Assembly (NCBI RefSeq): GCF_000282495.1
Contig: NZ_AKJE01000080.1
Location: forward strand, 1-64,000
DNA: 64,000 bases
DNA from: Pseudomonas sp. GM79
GTDB lineage: Bacteria > Pseudomonadota > Gammaproteobacteria > Pseudomonadales > Pseudomonadaceae
Reading direction: 5' to 3'
The number at the start of each line of letters is the position of its first letter. Position 1 is the stretch's first letter. The position numbers and the translations under genes were made by a program. Positions 34,623-44,086 of the stretch are shown piece by piece. Under the pieces are notes generated by a model. That model was not told the origin of the DNA, searched no databases, and saw only the letters and a list, made by a program, of their open reading frames with translations.

Positions 34623-36071
34623 ATGAGCCAAAACAAAACGCTTACGACCGCCAGTGGCGCTCCTGTCGCCGACAACCAGAATTCCCGCTCCGCCGGCCCT
34701 CGTGGCCCTTTGCTGCTCGACGATTTCCACCTGATCGAGAAGCTTGCGCACTTCAATCGTGAAAACATTCCTGAGCGTCGTGTACACGCCAAAGGTTCGG
34801 GTGCGTACGGTACGTTCACCGTGACTCGCGACATCACCGAATACACCAGCGCCAAGCTGTTTGAGTCCGTCGGCAAACAAACCCCGACATTCTTGCGATT
34901 CTCCACCGTAGGTGGCGAGCGTGGTTCGGCTGACACCGAGCGTGATCCGCGCGGTTTCGCCCTGAAGTTCTACACAGAAGAAGGCAACTGGGACATCGTT
35001 GGTAACAACACGCCAGTGTTCTTCATTCGCGACCCGCTGAAATTCCCTGACTTTATCCACACCCAAAAGCGCTTGCCGCAAAGCAACCTGAAAAGTGCGC
35101 AGGCGATGTGGGATTTCTGGTCGCATTCGCCTGAGGCGTTGCACCAGGTCACTATCCTGTTCTCGGACCGTGGCATCCCAGACGGCTATCGCCACATGCA
35201 TGGCTTCGGCAGCCACACCTACAGCCTGATCAACGCCAATGGCGAGCGTCACTGGGTGAAGTGGCACTACAAAACCAGGCAAGGGATCAAGAACCTCACT
35301 CCTGCAGAAGCGGCACGTCTGGCCGGTACTGACCCGGATTACGCGCAACGTGATCTGTTCGGCGCCATTGAGCGCGGTGACTTCCCGAAATGGAGCGTCA
35401 ACATTCAAGTCATGACTGAGGCTCAAGCCGCGGCTCATTACGAAAACCCGTTTGACGTGACCAAAACCTGGTCGCAGAAAGAGTTTCCGCTGATCGAAGT
35501 GGGTGAGTTGGAGCTCAACCGTAATCCGTTGAATTACTTCGCTGAAGTCGAGCAGGCGGCGTTCGGTCCGAGCAACATGGTGCCGGGTGTTGGTTTATCG
35601 CCTGATCGCATGCTGCAAGGTCGTGTGTTCGCGTACGCTGATGCCCACCGCTACCGCGTGGGAACCAACCACCAGCAACTCCCGGTGAATGCACCTCGCA
35701 GCCCGGTTAATACTTATCAGCGCGACGGTTCGATGGCCTTTGGCAGCAATGGTGGTGCAGCCCCGAACTACGAGCCGAACAGCTATGTGGAATCACCAAA
35801 ACAGGCACCGCGCTATGCGGAACCTGCCTTGGCCTTGAGTGGCGCGGCTGATCGTTACGATCATCGCGAAGATACCGACTACTACAGCCACGCTGGTGCG
35901 CTGTTCCGCTTGATGAGCGATGAGCAGAAAACGCTGCTGATCAACAACATTGCCGGCGCAATGGCTGGTGTTTCCAGCGATGTGGTTGATCGCCAATTGC
36001 AGCATTTCTTCAAGGCCGACCCGGCGTATGGAGAAGCAATCGCAAAGGCACTCAACGTACAGCTTAACTAA
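34623..36071 (+). CDS. katA: KatA, haem catalase
   Basis: 482 aa, small-subunit monofunctional catalase that splits hydrogen peroxide. The catalytic His is at 55 ([15 protein letters not shown]), the catalytic Asn at 128/129 ([12 protein letters not shown]), and the proximal haem Tyr in [14 protein letters not shown] near 338. No signal peptide at the N-terminus, so cytoplasmic. ATG preceded by GAGGATGAG. Next to ferritin, as in P. aeruginosa, where KatA activity depends on that ferritin for iron. Confidence 0.96.
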   Translation: MSQNKTLTTASGAPVADNQNSRSAGPRGPLLLDDFHLIEKLAHFNRENIPERRVHAKGSGAYGTFTVTRDITEYTSAKLFESVGKQTPTFLRFSTVGGERGSADTERDPRGFALKFYTEEGNWDIVGNNTPVFFIRDPLKFPDFIHTQKRLPQSNLKSAQAMWDFWSHSPEALHQVTILFSDRGIPDGYRHMHGFGSHTYSLINANGERHWVKWHYKTRQGIKNLTPAEAARLAGTDPDYAQRDLFGAIERGDFPKWSVNIQVMTEAQAAAHYENPFDVTKTWSQKEFPLIEVGELELNRNPLNYFAEVEQAAFGPSNMVPGVGLSPDRMLQGRVFAYADAHRYRVGTNHQQLPVNAPRSPVNTYQRDGSMAFGSNGGAAPNYEPNSYVESPKQAPRYAEPALALSGAADRYDHREDTDYYSHAGALFRLMSDEQKTLLINNIAGAMAGVSSDVVDRQLQHFFKADPAYGEAIAKALNVQLN

Positions 36072-36088
36072 GTCTAAACGATAAGCAG

Positions 36089-36115
36089 AACCGCCCTCAT
36101 TTGGGCGGTTTTTGC
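36089..36115 (+). terminator. terminator of katA
   Basis: AACCGCCC (36089-36096), loop TCATTT, GGGCGGTT (36103-36110), then TTT. Confidence 0.88.
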
Positions 36116-36226
36116 GTTATTTAAACTGCTTTTCTCAGAATATCTTCGCTTTTATAGCGTCGGGCGAGTGACCTTCCGGTCAGGTTGGTTCAAACTACAG
36201 ACTTTCAAGCAGGGAGATGTAGGGCG

Positions 36227-36691
36227 ATGCAAGGTCACCCAGACGTAATCGATTACCTCAACACGTTGCTGACAGGCGAACTGGCAGCCCGTGATCAATA
36301 TTTCGTCCATTCGCGGATGTATGAGGACTGGGGTTTCACCAAGCTCTACGAACGTATCAACCACGAGATGGAAGAAGAAGCCGGGCACGCTGATGCCCTG
36401 ATGCGTCGTATTCTGATGCTCGAAGGCACGCCTCGCATGCGTCCGGACGACCTTGATGTTGGCACCACTGTGCCGGACATGCTCGCCGCTGACCTGCGCC
36501 TGGAATACAAAGTCCGCGCCGCGCTCTGCAAGGGCATTGAACTCTGCGAGCAGCACAAGGACTATGTCAGCCGCGAGATGCTGCGGGTTCAATTGCATGA
36601 CACCGAAGAAGACCACACCTACTGGCTTGAAAAGCAGATGGGTCTGATCAAGTTGATCGGTCTCGAGAACTACCTGCAATCCCACGCCTGA
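36227..36691 (+). CDS. ftnA: bacterial ferritin FtnA (often named BfrA)
   Basis: 154 aa from the ATG at 36227 ([12 protein letters not shown]). Stores iron as a 24-mer. Ferroxidase ligands Glu18, Glu51 and His54 are present, with a further Glu near 127 ([10 protein letters not shown]). Position 52, the haem-ligating Met of true bacterioferritin, is Ala (EEEAGHAD), so it should not bind haem through that site. This matches the P. aeruginosa protein renamed FtnA, beside katA. An upstream in-frame extension to 36185 lacks similarity. Confidence 0.93.
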   Translation: MQGHPDVIDYLNTLLTGELAARDQYFVHSRMYEDWGFTKLYERINHEMEEEAGHADALMRRILMLEGTPRMRPDDLDVGTTVPDMLAADLRLEYKVRAALCKGIELCEQHKDYVSREMLRVQLHDTEEDHTYWLEKQMGLIKLIGLENYLQSHA

Positions 36692-36703
36692 TCGCACCGA
36701 TAC

Positions 36704-36744
36704 AAAAAGCCCCTGTCACTGAGCAAGTGACAGGGGCTTTTTTT
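36704..36744. terminator. bidirectional terminator between ferritin and uvrA
   Basis: AAAAAGCCCCTGTCACT (from 36704), loop GAGCA, AGTGACAGGGGCTTTTT. A perfect stem with A-run and T-run, so it works for both convergent genes. Confidence 0.95.
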
Positions 36745-36754
36745 GGAGCCGGAT

Positions 36755-39589
36755 TCAGGCCCGATCACGCTCCAGCAGCGGCTTCAAGTAGAAGCCGGTG
36801 TGCGACTGCTTCATCTCCGACACTTCCTCTGGCGTTCCGACGGCAATGATCTGCCCACCCTTGGAACCGCCCTCCGGCCCCAGGTCCACCAACCAGTCGG
36901 CGGTCTTGATCACGTCCAGGTTGTGCTCGATCACCACCACGGTATTGCCGTGGTCGCGCAGACGATGCAACACATCGAGCAGTTGCTGGATATCCGCAAA
37001 GTGCAGGCCGGTGGTCGGCTCATCGAGGATGTACAGGGTCTTGCCAGTATCACGCTTGGACAGTTCGCGAGACAGTTTCACCCGCTGGGCTTCACCGCCG
37101 GACAGCGTCGTCGCCGATTGCCCCAGCTTGATGTACGAAAGGCCTACGTCCATCAGCGTCTGAAGCTTGCGCGCCAAAGCTGGAACGGCGTCGAAGAACA
37201 CCCGGGCTTCCTCGATGGTCATCTCGAGGGTTTCGTGGATGCTCTTGCCCTTGTACTTGATCTCCAGCGTTTCGCGGTTGTAGCGTTTGCTCTTGCAGAC
37301 GTCGCACGGGACATAGATGTCCGGCAGGAAGTGCATTTCCACCTTGATCAGGCCATCGCCCTGACAAGCTTCGCAGCGTCCGCCCTTCACGTTGAAGGAG
37401 AAACGCCCCGGCCCGTAACCGCGGGAGCGCGATTCCGGCACACCGGCGAACAACTCGCGAATCGGCGTGAACAACCCGGTATAGGTCGCGGGGTTGGAAC
37501 GCGGCGTGCGACCGATCGGGCTCTGGTCGATGTCCACAACCTTGTCCAGATGTTCCAGGCCTTTAATGCTGTCGTGAGCAGCCGCTTCCAGGGTCGTTGC
37601 TCCATTGAGTGCGGTAGCGCTCAAAGGAAACAGAGTGTTGTTGATCAGCGTTGACTTGCCCGAGCCGGAAACACCCGTCACGCAGGTCAACAGGCCGATC
37701 GGAATCTCCAGATCGACATTGCGCAAATTGTTGCCGCGAGCGCCCTTGAGGGCCAGCGACAACTTCTTGTTACGCGGCGTGCGTTTGGCTGGCACTGCGA
37801 TCTTCACTCGCCCCGACAAGTACTTGCCGGTCAGCGAATCAGGGTGAGCCATGACCTCGGCCGGCGTACCTTCGGCGACGATATGCCCGCCGTGTACCCC
37901 CGCGCCCGGGCCGATATCCACCACATAGTCGGCCAGACGAATCGCGTCTTCGTCGTGCTCGACCACGATCACCGTGTTACCGATGTCCCGCAGGTGCTTG
38001 AGGGTGCCCAGCAACCGGTCGTTGTCCCGTTGGTGTAGGCCAATTGACGGTTCGTCGAGGATATACAGAACCCCCACGAGGCCGGCGCCAATCTGACTGG
38101 CCAGGCGGATACGCTGGGCCTCACCGCCGGACAGCGTGTCGGCACTGCGATCCAGTGACAGATAGTCCAGGCCAACGTTGACCAGGAACTGCAAACGCTC
38201 GCGGATTTCCTTGAGAATCTTGTCGGCAATTTCGCCACGGCGGCCGGTCAGTTTCAGTACGCCGAAATATTCACACGCGTCGCCAATTGGCAGATTGGTT
38301 ACCGCCGGCAAGGTCTTCTCGCCAACCCACACGTGCCGCGCCTCGCGACGCAGACGGGTGCCACGGCAATCGGGGCAGGGCTGGGTGCTGAGGAATTTGG
38401 CCAGTTCTTCACGGACCGAAGCCGATTCGGTTTCGCGGTAGCGGCGTTCCAGGTTTGGCACGATGCCTTCGAACGGGTGCGAGCGTTTGACGATATCGCC
38501 ACGGTCGTTCAGGTACTTGAAGTCGACATTCTGCGAGCCGCTGCCGTGCAGGATGAATTTCTGCTGATCGGCCGGCAGGTCGTTGAACGGCACTTCAAGG
38601 CTGAACTTGTAGTGGGCGGCCAGCGAACCAAGCATCTGGAAGTAATAGACGTTGCGCCGGTCCCAGCCGCGGATCGCACCTTCGGCCAGGGTCAGTTCAC
38701 CGTTCACCAATCGTTTGGTATCGAAGAACTGTTTAACCCCCAGGCCATCGCAGGTCGGGCAGGCGCCGGCCGGGTTGTTGAAGGAAAACAGCTTGGGTTC
38801 CAGCTCGCTGATGGCGTGGCCGCAGATCGGGCAGGCAAAGCGCGCGGAGAAGATGATTTCTTCGCCGGGCTCGTCATCCATTGGCGCCACAAGAGCGATA
38901 CCGTCCGCCAGTTTCAGCGCGGTCTCGAACGATTCGGCCAGGCGTTGTTGCAGATCAGCGCGGACCTTGAAGCGGTCGACCACGACGTCGATCGAATGCT
39001 TCTTCTGTTTATCCAGCTTCGGCAGTTCGTCCAGCTCGCACAATCTGCCGTTGACCCGGGCTCGTACAAAACCCTGGGCGCGCAGTTCTTCGAAGACCGA
39101 AAGATGTTCGCCTTTGCGCTCACGGATCACCGGGGCCAGCAGCATCAGTTTGCTGCCCTCAGGTTGTGCCAGCACCAGGTCGACCATCTGGCTGACGGTC
39201 TGGGCTTCCAGCGGAATGTCGTGATCCGGGCAGCGCGGAATACCGACGCGAGCGTAGAGCAGGCGCAGGTAGTCGTAGATTTCGGTAATGGTGCCAACCG
39301 TCGAGCGCGGGTTGTGCGAGGTCGACTTCTGTTCGATGGAGATCGCTGGCGACAGACCTTCAATGGTGTCGACGTCAGGTTTTTCCATCATCGACAGGAA
39401 TTGCCGGGCGTAAGCCGACAGCGATTCGACATAACGGCGCTGGCCTTCGGCGTACAGCGTGTCGAAGGCCAGGGACGACTTGCCGGATCCGGACAAGCCG
39501 GTGATGACGATCAGTTTGTCCCGTGGCAGGGTCAGGTCGATGTTCTTCAGGTTGTGGGTTCGGGCCCCACGAATCAGGATCTTGTCCAA
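36755..39589 (-). CDS. uvrA: UvrA, excinuclease ABC subunit A
   Basis: 944 aa. DNA-damage recognition ATPase of nucleotide excision repair. The start is a TTG at 39589, giving [16 protein letters not shown]; the 24 codons upstream are not UvrA-like. Two ABC modules: Walker [13 protein letters not shown] and [12 protein letters not shown], signatures [12 protein letters not shown] and [12 protein letters not shown]. Two zinc modules: CPICGHAI...CPTCDGLG and CEACQGDG...CDVCKSK. Divergent from the MFS-ssb pair, the usual Pseudomonas arrangement. Confidence 0.97.
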   Translation of the reverse strand: MDKILIRGARTHNLKNIDLTLPRDKLIVITGLSGSGKSSLAFDTLYAEGQRRYVESLSAYARQFLSMMEKPDVDTIEGLSPAISIEQKSTSHNPRSTVGTITEIYDYLRLLYARVGIPRCPDHDIPLEAQTVSQMVDLVLAQPEGSKLMLLAPVIRERKGEHLSVFEELRAQGFVRARVNGRLCELDELPKLDKQKKHSIDVVVDRFKVRADLQQRLAESFETALKLADGIALVAPMDDEPGEEIIFSARFACPICGHAISELEPKLFSFNNPAGACPTCDGLGVKQFFDTKRLVNGELTLAEGAIRGWDRRNVYYFQMLGSLAAHYKFSLEVPFNDLPADQQKFILHGSGSQNVDFKYLNDRGDIVKRSHPFEGIVPNLERRYRETESASVREELAKFLSTQPCPDCRGTRLRREARHVWVGEKTLPAVTNLPIGDACEYFGVLKLTGRRGEIADKILKEIRERLQFLVNVGLDYLSLDRSADTLSGGEAQRIRLASQIGAGLVGVLYILDEPSIGLHQRDNDRLLGTLKHLRDIGNTVIVVEHDEDAIRLADYVVDIGPGAGVHGGHIVAEGTPAEVMAHPDSLTGKYLSGRVKIAVPAKRTPRNKKLSLALKGARGNNLRNVDLEIPIGLLTCVTGVSGSGKSTLINNTLFPLSATALNGATTLEAAAHDSIKGLEHLDKVVDIDQSPIGRTPRSNPATYTGLFTPIRELFAGVPESRSRGYGPGRFSFNVKGGRCEACQGDGLIKVEMHFLPDIYVPCDVCKSKRYNRETLEIKYKGKSIHETLEMTIEEARVFFDAVPALARKLQTLMDVGLSYIKLGQSATTLSGGEAQRVKLSRELSKRDTGKTLYILDEPTTGLHFADIQQLLDVLHRLRDHGNTVVVIEHNLDVIKTADWLVDLGPEGGSKGGQIIAVGTPEEVSEMKQSHTGFYLKPLLERDRA

Positions 39590-39637
39590 AGTGGCCTCGC
39601 TCGGCGGGCGTCGAAAACGTAGGAGTATACGGCCAAA

Positions 39638-39657
39638 TACTGGATGGATGCACACTA
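39638..39657. promoter_or_regulatory. degenerate LexA-like box upstream of uvrA
   Basis: TACTGGATGGATGCACACTA agrees with the LexA-type palindrome at 14 of 20 positions, but the second half has CAC in place of CAG. 49 bases from the uvrA start. Overlaps the inverted repeat AGTAT-N8-ATACT (39624-39641). Weak. Confidence 0.25.
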
Positions 39658-39744
39658 TCAAATGAGGGGCGCGCAGCCTTGCATGAAGACTGTGTCATCT
39701 ATACGCGTCATAGCGTCGCGATATACCCCGTCAATCGATGGGAC

Positions 39745-39753
39745 TGGTAGAAT
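39745..39753 (+). promoter_or_regulatory. extended -10 promoter of the MFS-ssb pair
   Basis: TGG-TAGAAT, an extended -10 (TG at 39745, TAGAAT at 39748-39753), 27 bases before the MFS start. No good -35 is seen, as is usual with this class. Confidence 0.45.
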
Positions 39754-39780
39754 CGCCGCCGGTTCACATGAGGTTTTTCC

Positions 39781-41178
39781 ATGCACGATCCCCACAGCGA
39801 ACGCATGAGTGGCAGTGAGACCCGCGCAGCAAGCGGTCTGGCCCTGGTGTTCGCCTTCCGTATGCTTGGCATGTTCATGGTGTTGCCGGTTCTGGCGACC
39901 TATGGGATGGACCTGGCGGGAGCGACCCCGGCCCTCATCGGGTTGGCGATTGGCGCTTACGGCCTGACCCAGGCGATCTTTCAGATTCCTTTCGGCTTCA
40001 TTTCCGACCGCATCGGTCGTCGTCCGGTGATTTACCTGGGGCTGATCGTCTTCGCCCTGGGCAGCGTGCTGGCGGCCAATGCCGATTCGATCTGGGGCGT
40101 CATCGCCGGACGCATCCTGCAGGGCGCAGGGGCGATTTCCGCGGCGGTGATGGCGTTGCTGTCAGACCTGACCCGGGAACAGCATCGGACCAAAGCCATG
40201 GCCATGATCGGCATGACGATTGGTCTGTCGTTCGCTGTCGCCATGGTTGTAGGCCCGTTGCTGACCCGTGTCTTCGGTCTGTCCGGGTTGTTCTTCGTCA
40301 CCGGTGGCATGGCGCTGGTCGGCATCGTCATCGTGATGTTCATGGTGCCGCGTGCAACCGGGCCGTTGCAGCACCGCGAGTCCGGCGTTGCGCGCCAGGC
40401 GCTGATACCGACACTCAAGCATCCGGACCTGCTGCGCCTGGACCTGGGTATTTTTGTGTTGCACGCGATGTTGATGTCGAGCTTCGTTGCATTGCCCCTG
40501 GCCCTGGTCGAAAAAGCCGGGCTGCCCAAAGAGCAGCATTGGTGGGTGTACCTGACCGCGTTGCTGATTTCCTTCTTTGCCATGATCCCGTTCATTATCT
40601 ACGGCGAGAAGCGACGCAAAATGAAACGAGTTTTGCTCGGTGCCGTCGTGACGCTGATGTTCACTGAGCTATTCTTCTGGCAGTTCGGCGACAGCTTGCG
40701 GGCTCTGGTGATTGGTACGGTGGTGTTCTTCACCGCGTTCAATCTGCTGGAAGCCTCCTTGCCATCGCTGATCAGCAAGGTTTCACCCGCAGGCGGCAAG
40801 GGCACAGCGATGGGGGTTTATTCCACCAGTCAGTTCCTCGGTTCGGCACTGGGCGGGATCCTCGGCGGCTGGATGTTCCAGCACGGCGGTTTGTCGGTTG
40901 TATTCCTCGGATGCGCCGGCCTGGCTGCCCTCTGGCTGGCCTTTGCTGTTACCATGCGCGAACCACCTTACGTCACGAGCCTGCGCTTGCCGTTGTCGCC
41001 CGAGGCGATCCGCGAAGCGGGTCTGGTCGAGCGCCTGAAGGCCGTCGTAGGGGTAACAGATGCAGTGATCGTCGAAGATGAAGCGGCGATTTACATCAAA
41101 TTGGACACAGAACTATTGGATCGCACCACCCTTGAGCGCCTGGTGAACAACCCGGCCGAGGCAGCGTGCGTAGCCTAG
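39781..41178 (+). CDS. MFS drug/metabolite exporter
   Basis: 465 aa, about 12 membrane segments. The loop 2-3 signature GFISDRIGRRPVIYLG of the drug:H+ antiporter (DHA) class is near residue 78. A cytoplasmic C-terminal tail of about 60 residues (from 405) is hydrophilic and unusual for the family; it reads like a small folded domain (RLKAVVGVTDAVIVEDEAAIYIKL). Substrate unknown. Located 9 bases before ssb, probably co-transcribed; the uvrA-MFS-ssb order is conserved in Pseudomonas. Confidence 0.88.
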   Translation: MHDPHSERMSGSETRAASGLALVFAFRMLGMFMVLPVLATYGMDLAGATPALIGLAIGAYGLTQAIFQIPFGFISDRIGRRPVIYLGLIVFALGSVLAANADSIWGVIAGRILQGAGAISAAVMALLSDLTREQHRTKAMAMIGMTIGLSFAVAMVVGPLLTRVFGLSGLFFVTGGMALVGIVIVMFMVPRATGPLQHRESGVARQALIPTLKHPDLLRLDLGIFVLHAMLMSSFVALPLALVEKAGLPKEQHWWVYLTALLISFFAMIPFIIYGEKRRKMKRVLLGAVVTLMFTELFFWQFGDSLRALVIGTVVFFTAFNLLEASLPSLISKVSPAGGKGTAMGVYSTSQFLGSALGGILGGWMFQHGGLSVVFLGCAGLAALWLAFAVTMREPPYVTSLRLPLSPEAIREAGLVERLKAVVGVTDAVIVEDEAAIYIKLDTELLDRTTLERLVNNPAEAACVA

Positions 41179-41187
41179 GAGAACGTT

Positions 41188-41715
41188 ATGGCCCGTGGGG
41201 TTAACAAAGTCATATTGGTCGGCACTTGCGGCCAGGATCCCGAAGTTCGCTACTTGCCTAACGGTAACGCCGTGACCAACCTGAGTCTGGCGACCAGCGA
41301 ACAATGGACCGACAAGCAAACCGGTCAGAAGGTCGAGAAGACCGAATGGCACCGTGTTTCGATGTTCGGCAAGGTTGCCGAAATTGCCGGCGAATACCTG
41401 CGCAAAGGTTCGCAGGTGTACATCGAAGGCAAGCTGCAGACCCGCGAATGGGAGAAAGACGGTATCAAGCGTTACACCACTGAAATCGTGGTCGACATGC
41501 AAGGCACCATGCAACTGTTGGGCGGCCGTCCACAGCAGGGCGACCAACAAGGCGGGGGCAATAACTACCAGCAGTCCGCCCCGGCTCCACGCCAACAGGC
41601 TCCGCGTCCGCAGCAGTCGGCACCGCAACAGTCGCGTCCGGCTCCACAGCAGCAGCAGGCCGCTCCTCAGCCGGCTCCGGATTTCGACAGCTTTGATGAC
41701 GATATCCCGTTCTAA
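41188..41715 (+). CDS. ssb: single-stranded DNA-binding protein
   Basis: 175 aa. OB-fold in residues 1-110 ([33 protein letters not shown]), then a flexible linker of Gln, Pro, Ala and Arg (about 112-163), and the acidic tip [11 protein letters not shown], which recruits repair proteins. Tetramer covering single-stranded DNA in replication and repair. ATG with GGAGAACG upstream. Confidence 0.97.
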   Translation: MARGVNKVILVGTCGQDPEVRYLPNGNAVTNLSLATSEQWTDKQTGQKVEKTEWHRVSMFGKVAEIAGEYLRKGSQVYIEGKLQTREWEKDGIKRYTTEIVVDMQGTMQLLGGRPQQGDQQGGGNNYQQSAPAPRQQAPRPQQSAPQQSRPAPQQQQAAPQPAPDFDSFDDDIPF

Positions 41716-41730
41716 AAAACAGTAAGTAAT

Positions 41731-41766
41731 AAAAAAGCGAAGCCAGTGATCTGGCTTCGCTTTTTT
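41731..41766. terminator. bidirectional terminator between ssb and the YcaO gene
   Basis: AAAAAAGCGAAGCCAG (41731-41746), loop TGAT, CTGGCTTCGCTTTTTT (41751-41766): a perfect 16-bp stem serving both convergent genes. Confidence 0.96.
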
Positions 41767-41776
41767 GTGGGCGCTA

Positions 41777-43981
41777 TTAACTGAATACAGCAGTCACATT
41801 GGCCCGTGCCGAGTGCAGTTTCTTGTAGCTGTCGATCAGTCGCAAGTGCCTGTCGAGCCCCTCCAGTTTCATGCTGGTCGGCGTCAAGCCATGGAAGCGC
41901 ACGCTGCCGTCCACCGATCCGATTGCTGCATCCGTCCGCTCGTTGCCAAACATCCGGCGGAAATTGGCCTCGTAGTCTTCCAGTTCCAGGTCTTCGTCCA
42001 GCTTCATCTCCAGCACCACATTGACGGCCTGGTAGAACAAGCCACGCTCAACCGTGTTGTCGTTGTACTGAAGGAACATCTCCACCGCCTCTTTCGCCTC
42101 TTCGAATTGCTGCAAGGCGAGATAAATCAGCAGCTTCAACTCCAGGATCGTCAGCTGACCCCAAGCCGTATTGTCGTCGAATTCGATGCCGATCAAGGAG
42201 GTGATGTCGGTGTAGTCGTCCAGCTCACTTTCCACCAGGCGCTCAACCAGCGCTTTCAGTTCGTCTTCGTCCAGGCGATGCAGGTTCAGGATGTCGGTGC
42301 GGAAGAACAGCGCTTTGTTGGTGTTGTCCCAGATCAGATCGTCCGCGGGATAGATTTCCGAATAGTTCGGCACCAGGATGCGGCACGCCTTCGCGCCGAT
42401 ATGCTCGTAGACCGCCATGTACACTTCCTTGCCCATGCCTTCGAGAATGCCGAACAAGGTCGCGGCTTCCTCTGCGTTCGAGTTTTCACCCTGGCCGGAG
42501 AAGTCCCACTCAACGAACTCGTAATCCGATTTGGCACTGAAGAAGCGCCACGACACCACGCCGCTGGAGTCGATGAAGTGCTCGACGAAGTTATTCGGCT
42601 CGGTCACCGCATGCCCTTCAAACGTCGGCTGGGGCAAGTCGTTGAGGCCTTCGAAGCTGCGGCCCTGCAGCAATTCGGTCAGGCTGCGTTCCAGCGCCAC
42701 TTCCAGGCTCGGATGCGCGCCGAACGAGGCGAACACACCGCCGGTACGCGGGTTCATCAACGTGACGCACATCACCGGGAATTCACCTCCCAGGGACGCA
42801 TCCTTCACCAGCACGGGAAACCCTTGCGCTTCCAGCGCCTGAATACCGGCCAGTATCCCGGGGTACTTCGCCAGCACGTGGGCGGGCACATCCGGCAGGG
42901 CAAATTCGCCTTCGATGATTTCGCGTTTTACCGCACGTTCGAAGATCTCCGACAGGCACTGCACCTGGGCTTCGGCCAGCGTGTTACCGGCACTCATGCC
43001 GTTGCTCAGGAACAGGTTTTCAATCAGATTGGACGGGAAATACACCACCTCGCCATCCGACTGGCGCACGTACGGCAGCGAGCAGATGCCGCGCTCTTCA
43101 TTGCCCGAGTTGGTATCGATCAGATGGGAACCACGCAGCTCGCCGTCGCGGTTGTAAATCTTCAGGCAGTACTCGTCGAGAATTTCAGTTGGCAGCTCAT
43201 CTTTACGGCCAGGCATGAACCAGCGTTCGTCCGGGTAGTGCACAAACGCTGCGTTGGCGATGTCTTCGCCCCAGAACTGGTCGTTGTAGAAGAAGTTGCA
43301 GTTGAGTCGCTCGATAAACTCGCCCAACGCCGACGCCAACGCGCCTTCCTTGGTCGCACCCTTACCGTTGGTAAAGCACATCGGCGAGTGCGCATCGCGG
43401 ATGTGCAGCGACCACACATTGGGCACGATATTGCGCCACGAGGCGATTTCAATCTTCATGCCCAGGTCCGCCAGAATGGCCGACATATTGGCGATGGTTT
43501 GCTCCAGCGGCAGATCCTTGCCTGCGATATAAGTGCTCGCCTCTGAACTGGACGCAGGCATTAGCAACGCCTGGGCATCGGCGTCGAGGTTTTCGACTTC
43601 TTCGATCACAAACTCAGGCCCGGCTTGCACCACTTTTTTTACGGTGCAACGGTCGATGGAACGCAGGATTCCCTGACGGTCCTTGTCGGAGATGTCCGCC
43701 GGCAACTCGACCTGGATCTTGAAAATCTGGTTGTAGCGGTTTTCCGGATCAACAATGTTGTTCTGCGACAGGCGGATGTTATCTGTGGGAATACTGCGAG
43801 TGTCGCAGTACAACTTCACGAAATAAGCCGCACACAACGCCGATGAAGCCAGAAAGTAATCGAACGGACCCGGTGCCGAGCCATCGCCCTTGTAGCGGAT
43901 AGGTTGATCGGCCACCACCGTGAAGTCATCGAACTTGGCTTCAAGTCGAAGGTTGTCGAGAAAGTTGACCTTGATTTCCAT
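41777..43981 (-). CDS. ycaO: OsmC-YcaO fusion protein
   Basis: 734 aa. Residues 1-140 are OsmC-like: Cys50 (SSALCAAYF) and Cys112 (IDRCTVKK) match the peroxidatic and resolving thiols. From about 145 comes a YcaO domain, an ATP-dependent enzyme class that activates backbone amides; FTNGKGATKEGALASALGEFIERL (about 203-226) and EAQVQCLSEIFERAVK near 360 carry its ATP/Mg acidic residues. A C-terminal acidic helical region (about 600-734) looks like a repeat module. E. coli YcaO, with the same build, has been linked to RimO methylthiolation of S12. Follows the ATP-grasp gene by 105 bases on the same strand. Confidence 0.9.
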   Translation of the reverse strand: MEIKVNFLDNLRLEAKFDDFTVVADQPIRYKGDGSAPGPFDYFLASSALCAAYFVKLYCDTRSIPTDNIRLSQNNIVDPENRYNQIFKIQVELPADISDKDRQGILRSIDRCTVKKVVQAGPEFVIEEVENLDADAQALLMPASSSEASTYIAGKDLPLEQTIANMSAILADLGMKIEIASWRNIVPNVWSLHIRDAHSPMCFTNGKGATKEGALASALGEFIERLNCNFFYNDQFWGEDIANAAFVHYPDERWFMPGRKDELPTEILDEYCLKIYNRDGELRGSHLIDTNSGNEERGICSLPYVRQSDGEVVYFPSNLIENLFLSNGMSAGNTLAEAQVQCLSEIFERAVKREIIEGEFALPDVPAHVLAKYPGILAGIQALEAQGFPVLVKDASLGGEFPVMCVTLMNPRTGGVFASFGAHPSLEVALERSLTELLQGRSFEGLNDLPQPTFEGHAVTEPNNFVEHFIDSSGVVSWRFFSAKSDYEFVEWDFSGQGENSNAEEAATLFGILEGMGKEVYMAVYEHIGAKACRILVPNYSEIYPADDLIWDNTNKALFFRTDILNLHRLDEDELKALVERLVESELDDYTDITSLIGIEFDDNTAWGQLTILELKLLIYLALQQFEEAKEAVEMFLQYNDNTVERGLFYQAVNVVLEMKLDEDLELEDYEANFRRMFGNERTDAAIGSVDGSVRFHGLTPTSMKLEGLDRHLRLIDSYKKLHSARANVTAVFS

Positions 43982-44086
43982 GGGGGATTACCAGAATAAC
44001 GGCTAAACGAATGGCCGCCATTATCCGGTATTTCAGCCGTAAGTCTTGCGGACATCGTACTTATGTCCACACCGGCGATGGATGGG

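Noticed and set aside
39590-39661. 24-codon extension of uvrA to an ATG
   Set aside because: Residues [17 protein letters not shown] are not seen in UvrA; the TTG at 39589 gives the family N-terminus and 944 aa.
41765-43546. 593-codon plus-strand frame opposite the YcaO gene
   Set aside because: Mirror frame of the YcaO gene, low-complexity His/Gln/Arg composition, no family similarity; it would also run through the bidirectional terminator.
43982-44086. Terminator between the ATP-grasp ligase and the YcaO gene
   Set aside because: Two weak stems (GGACAT/ATGTCC and ATAATGGC/GCCGTTAT on the minus strand) lack T-runs, so a terminator cannot be claimed.
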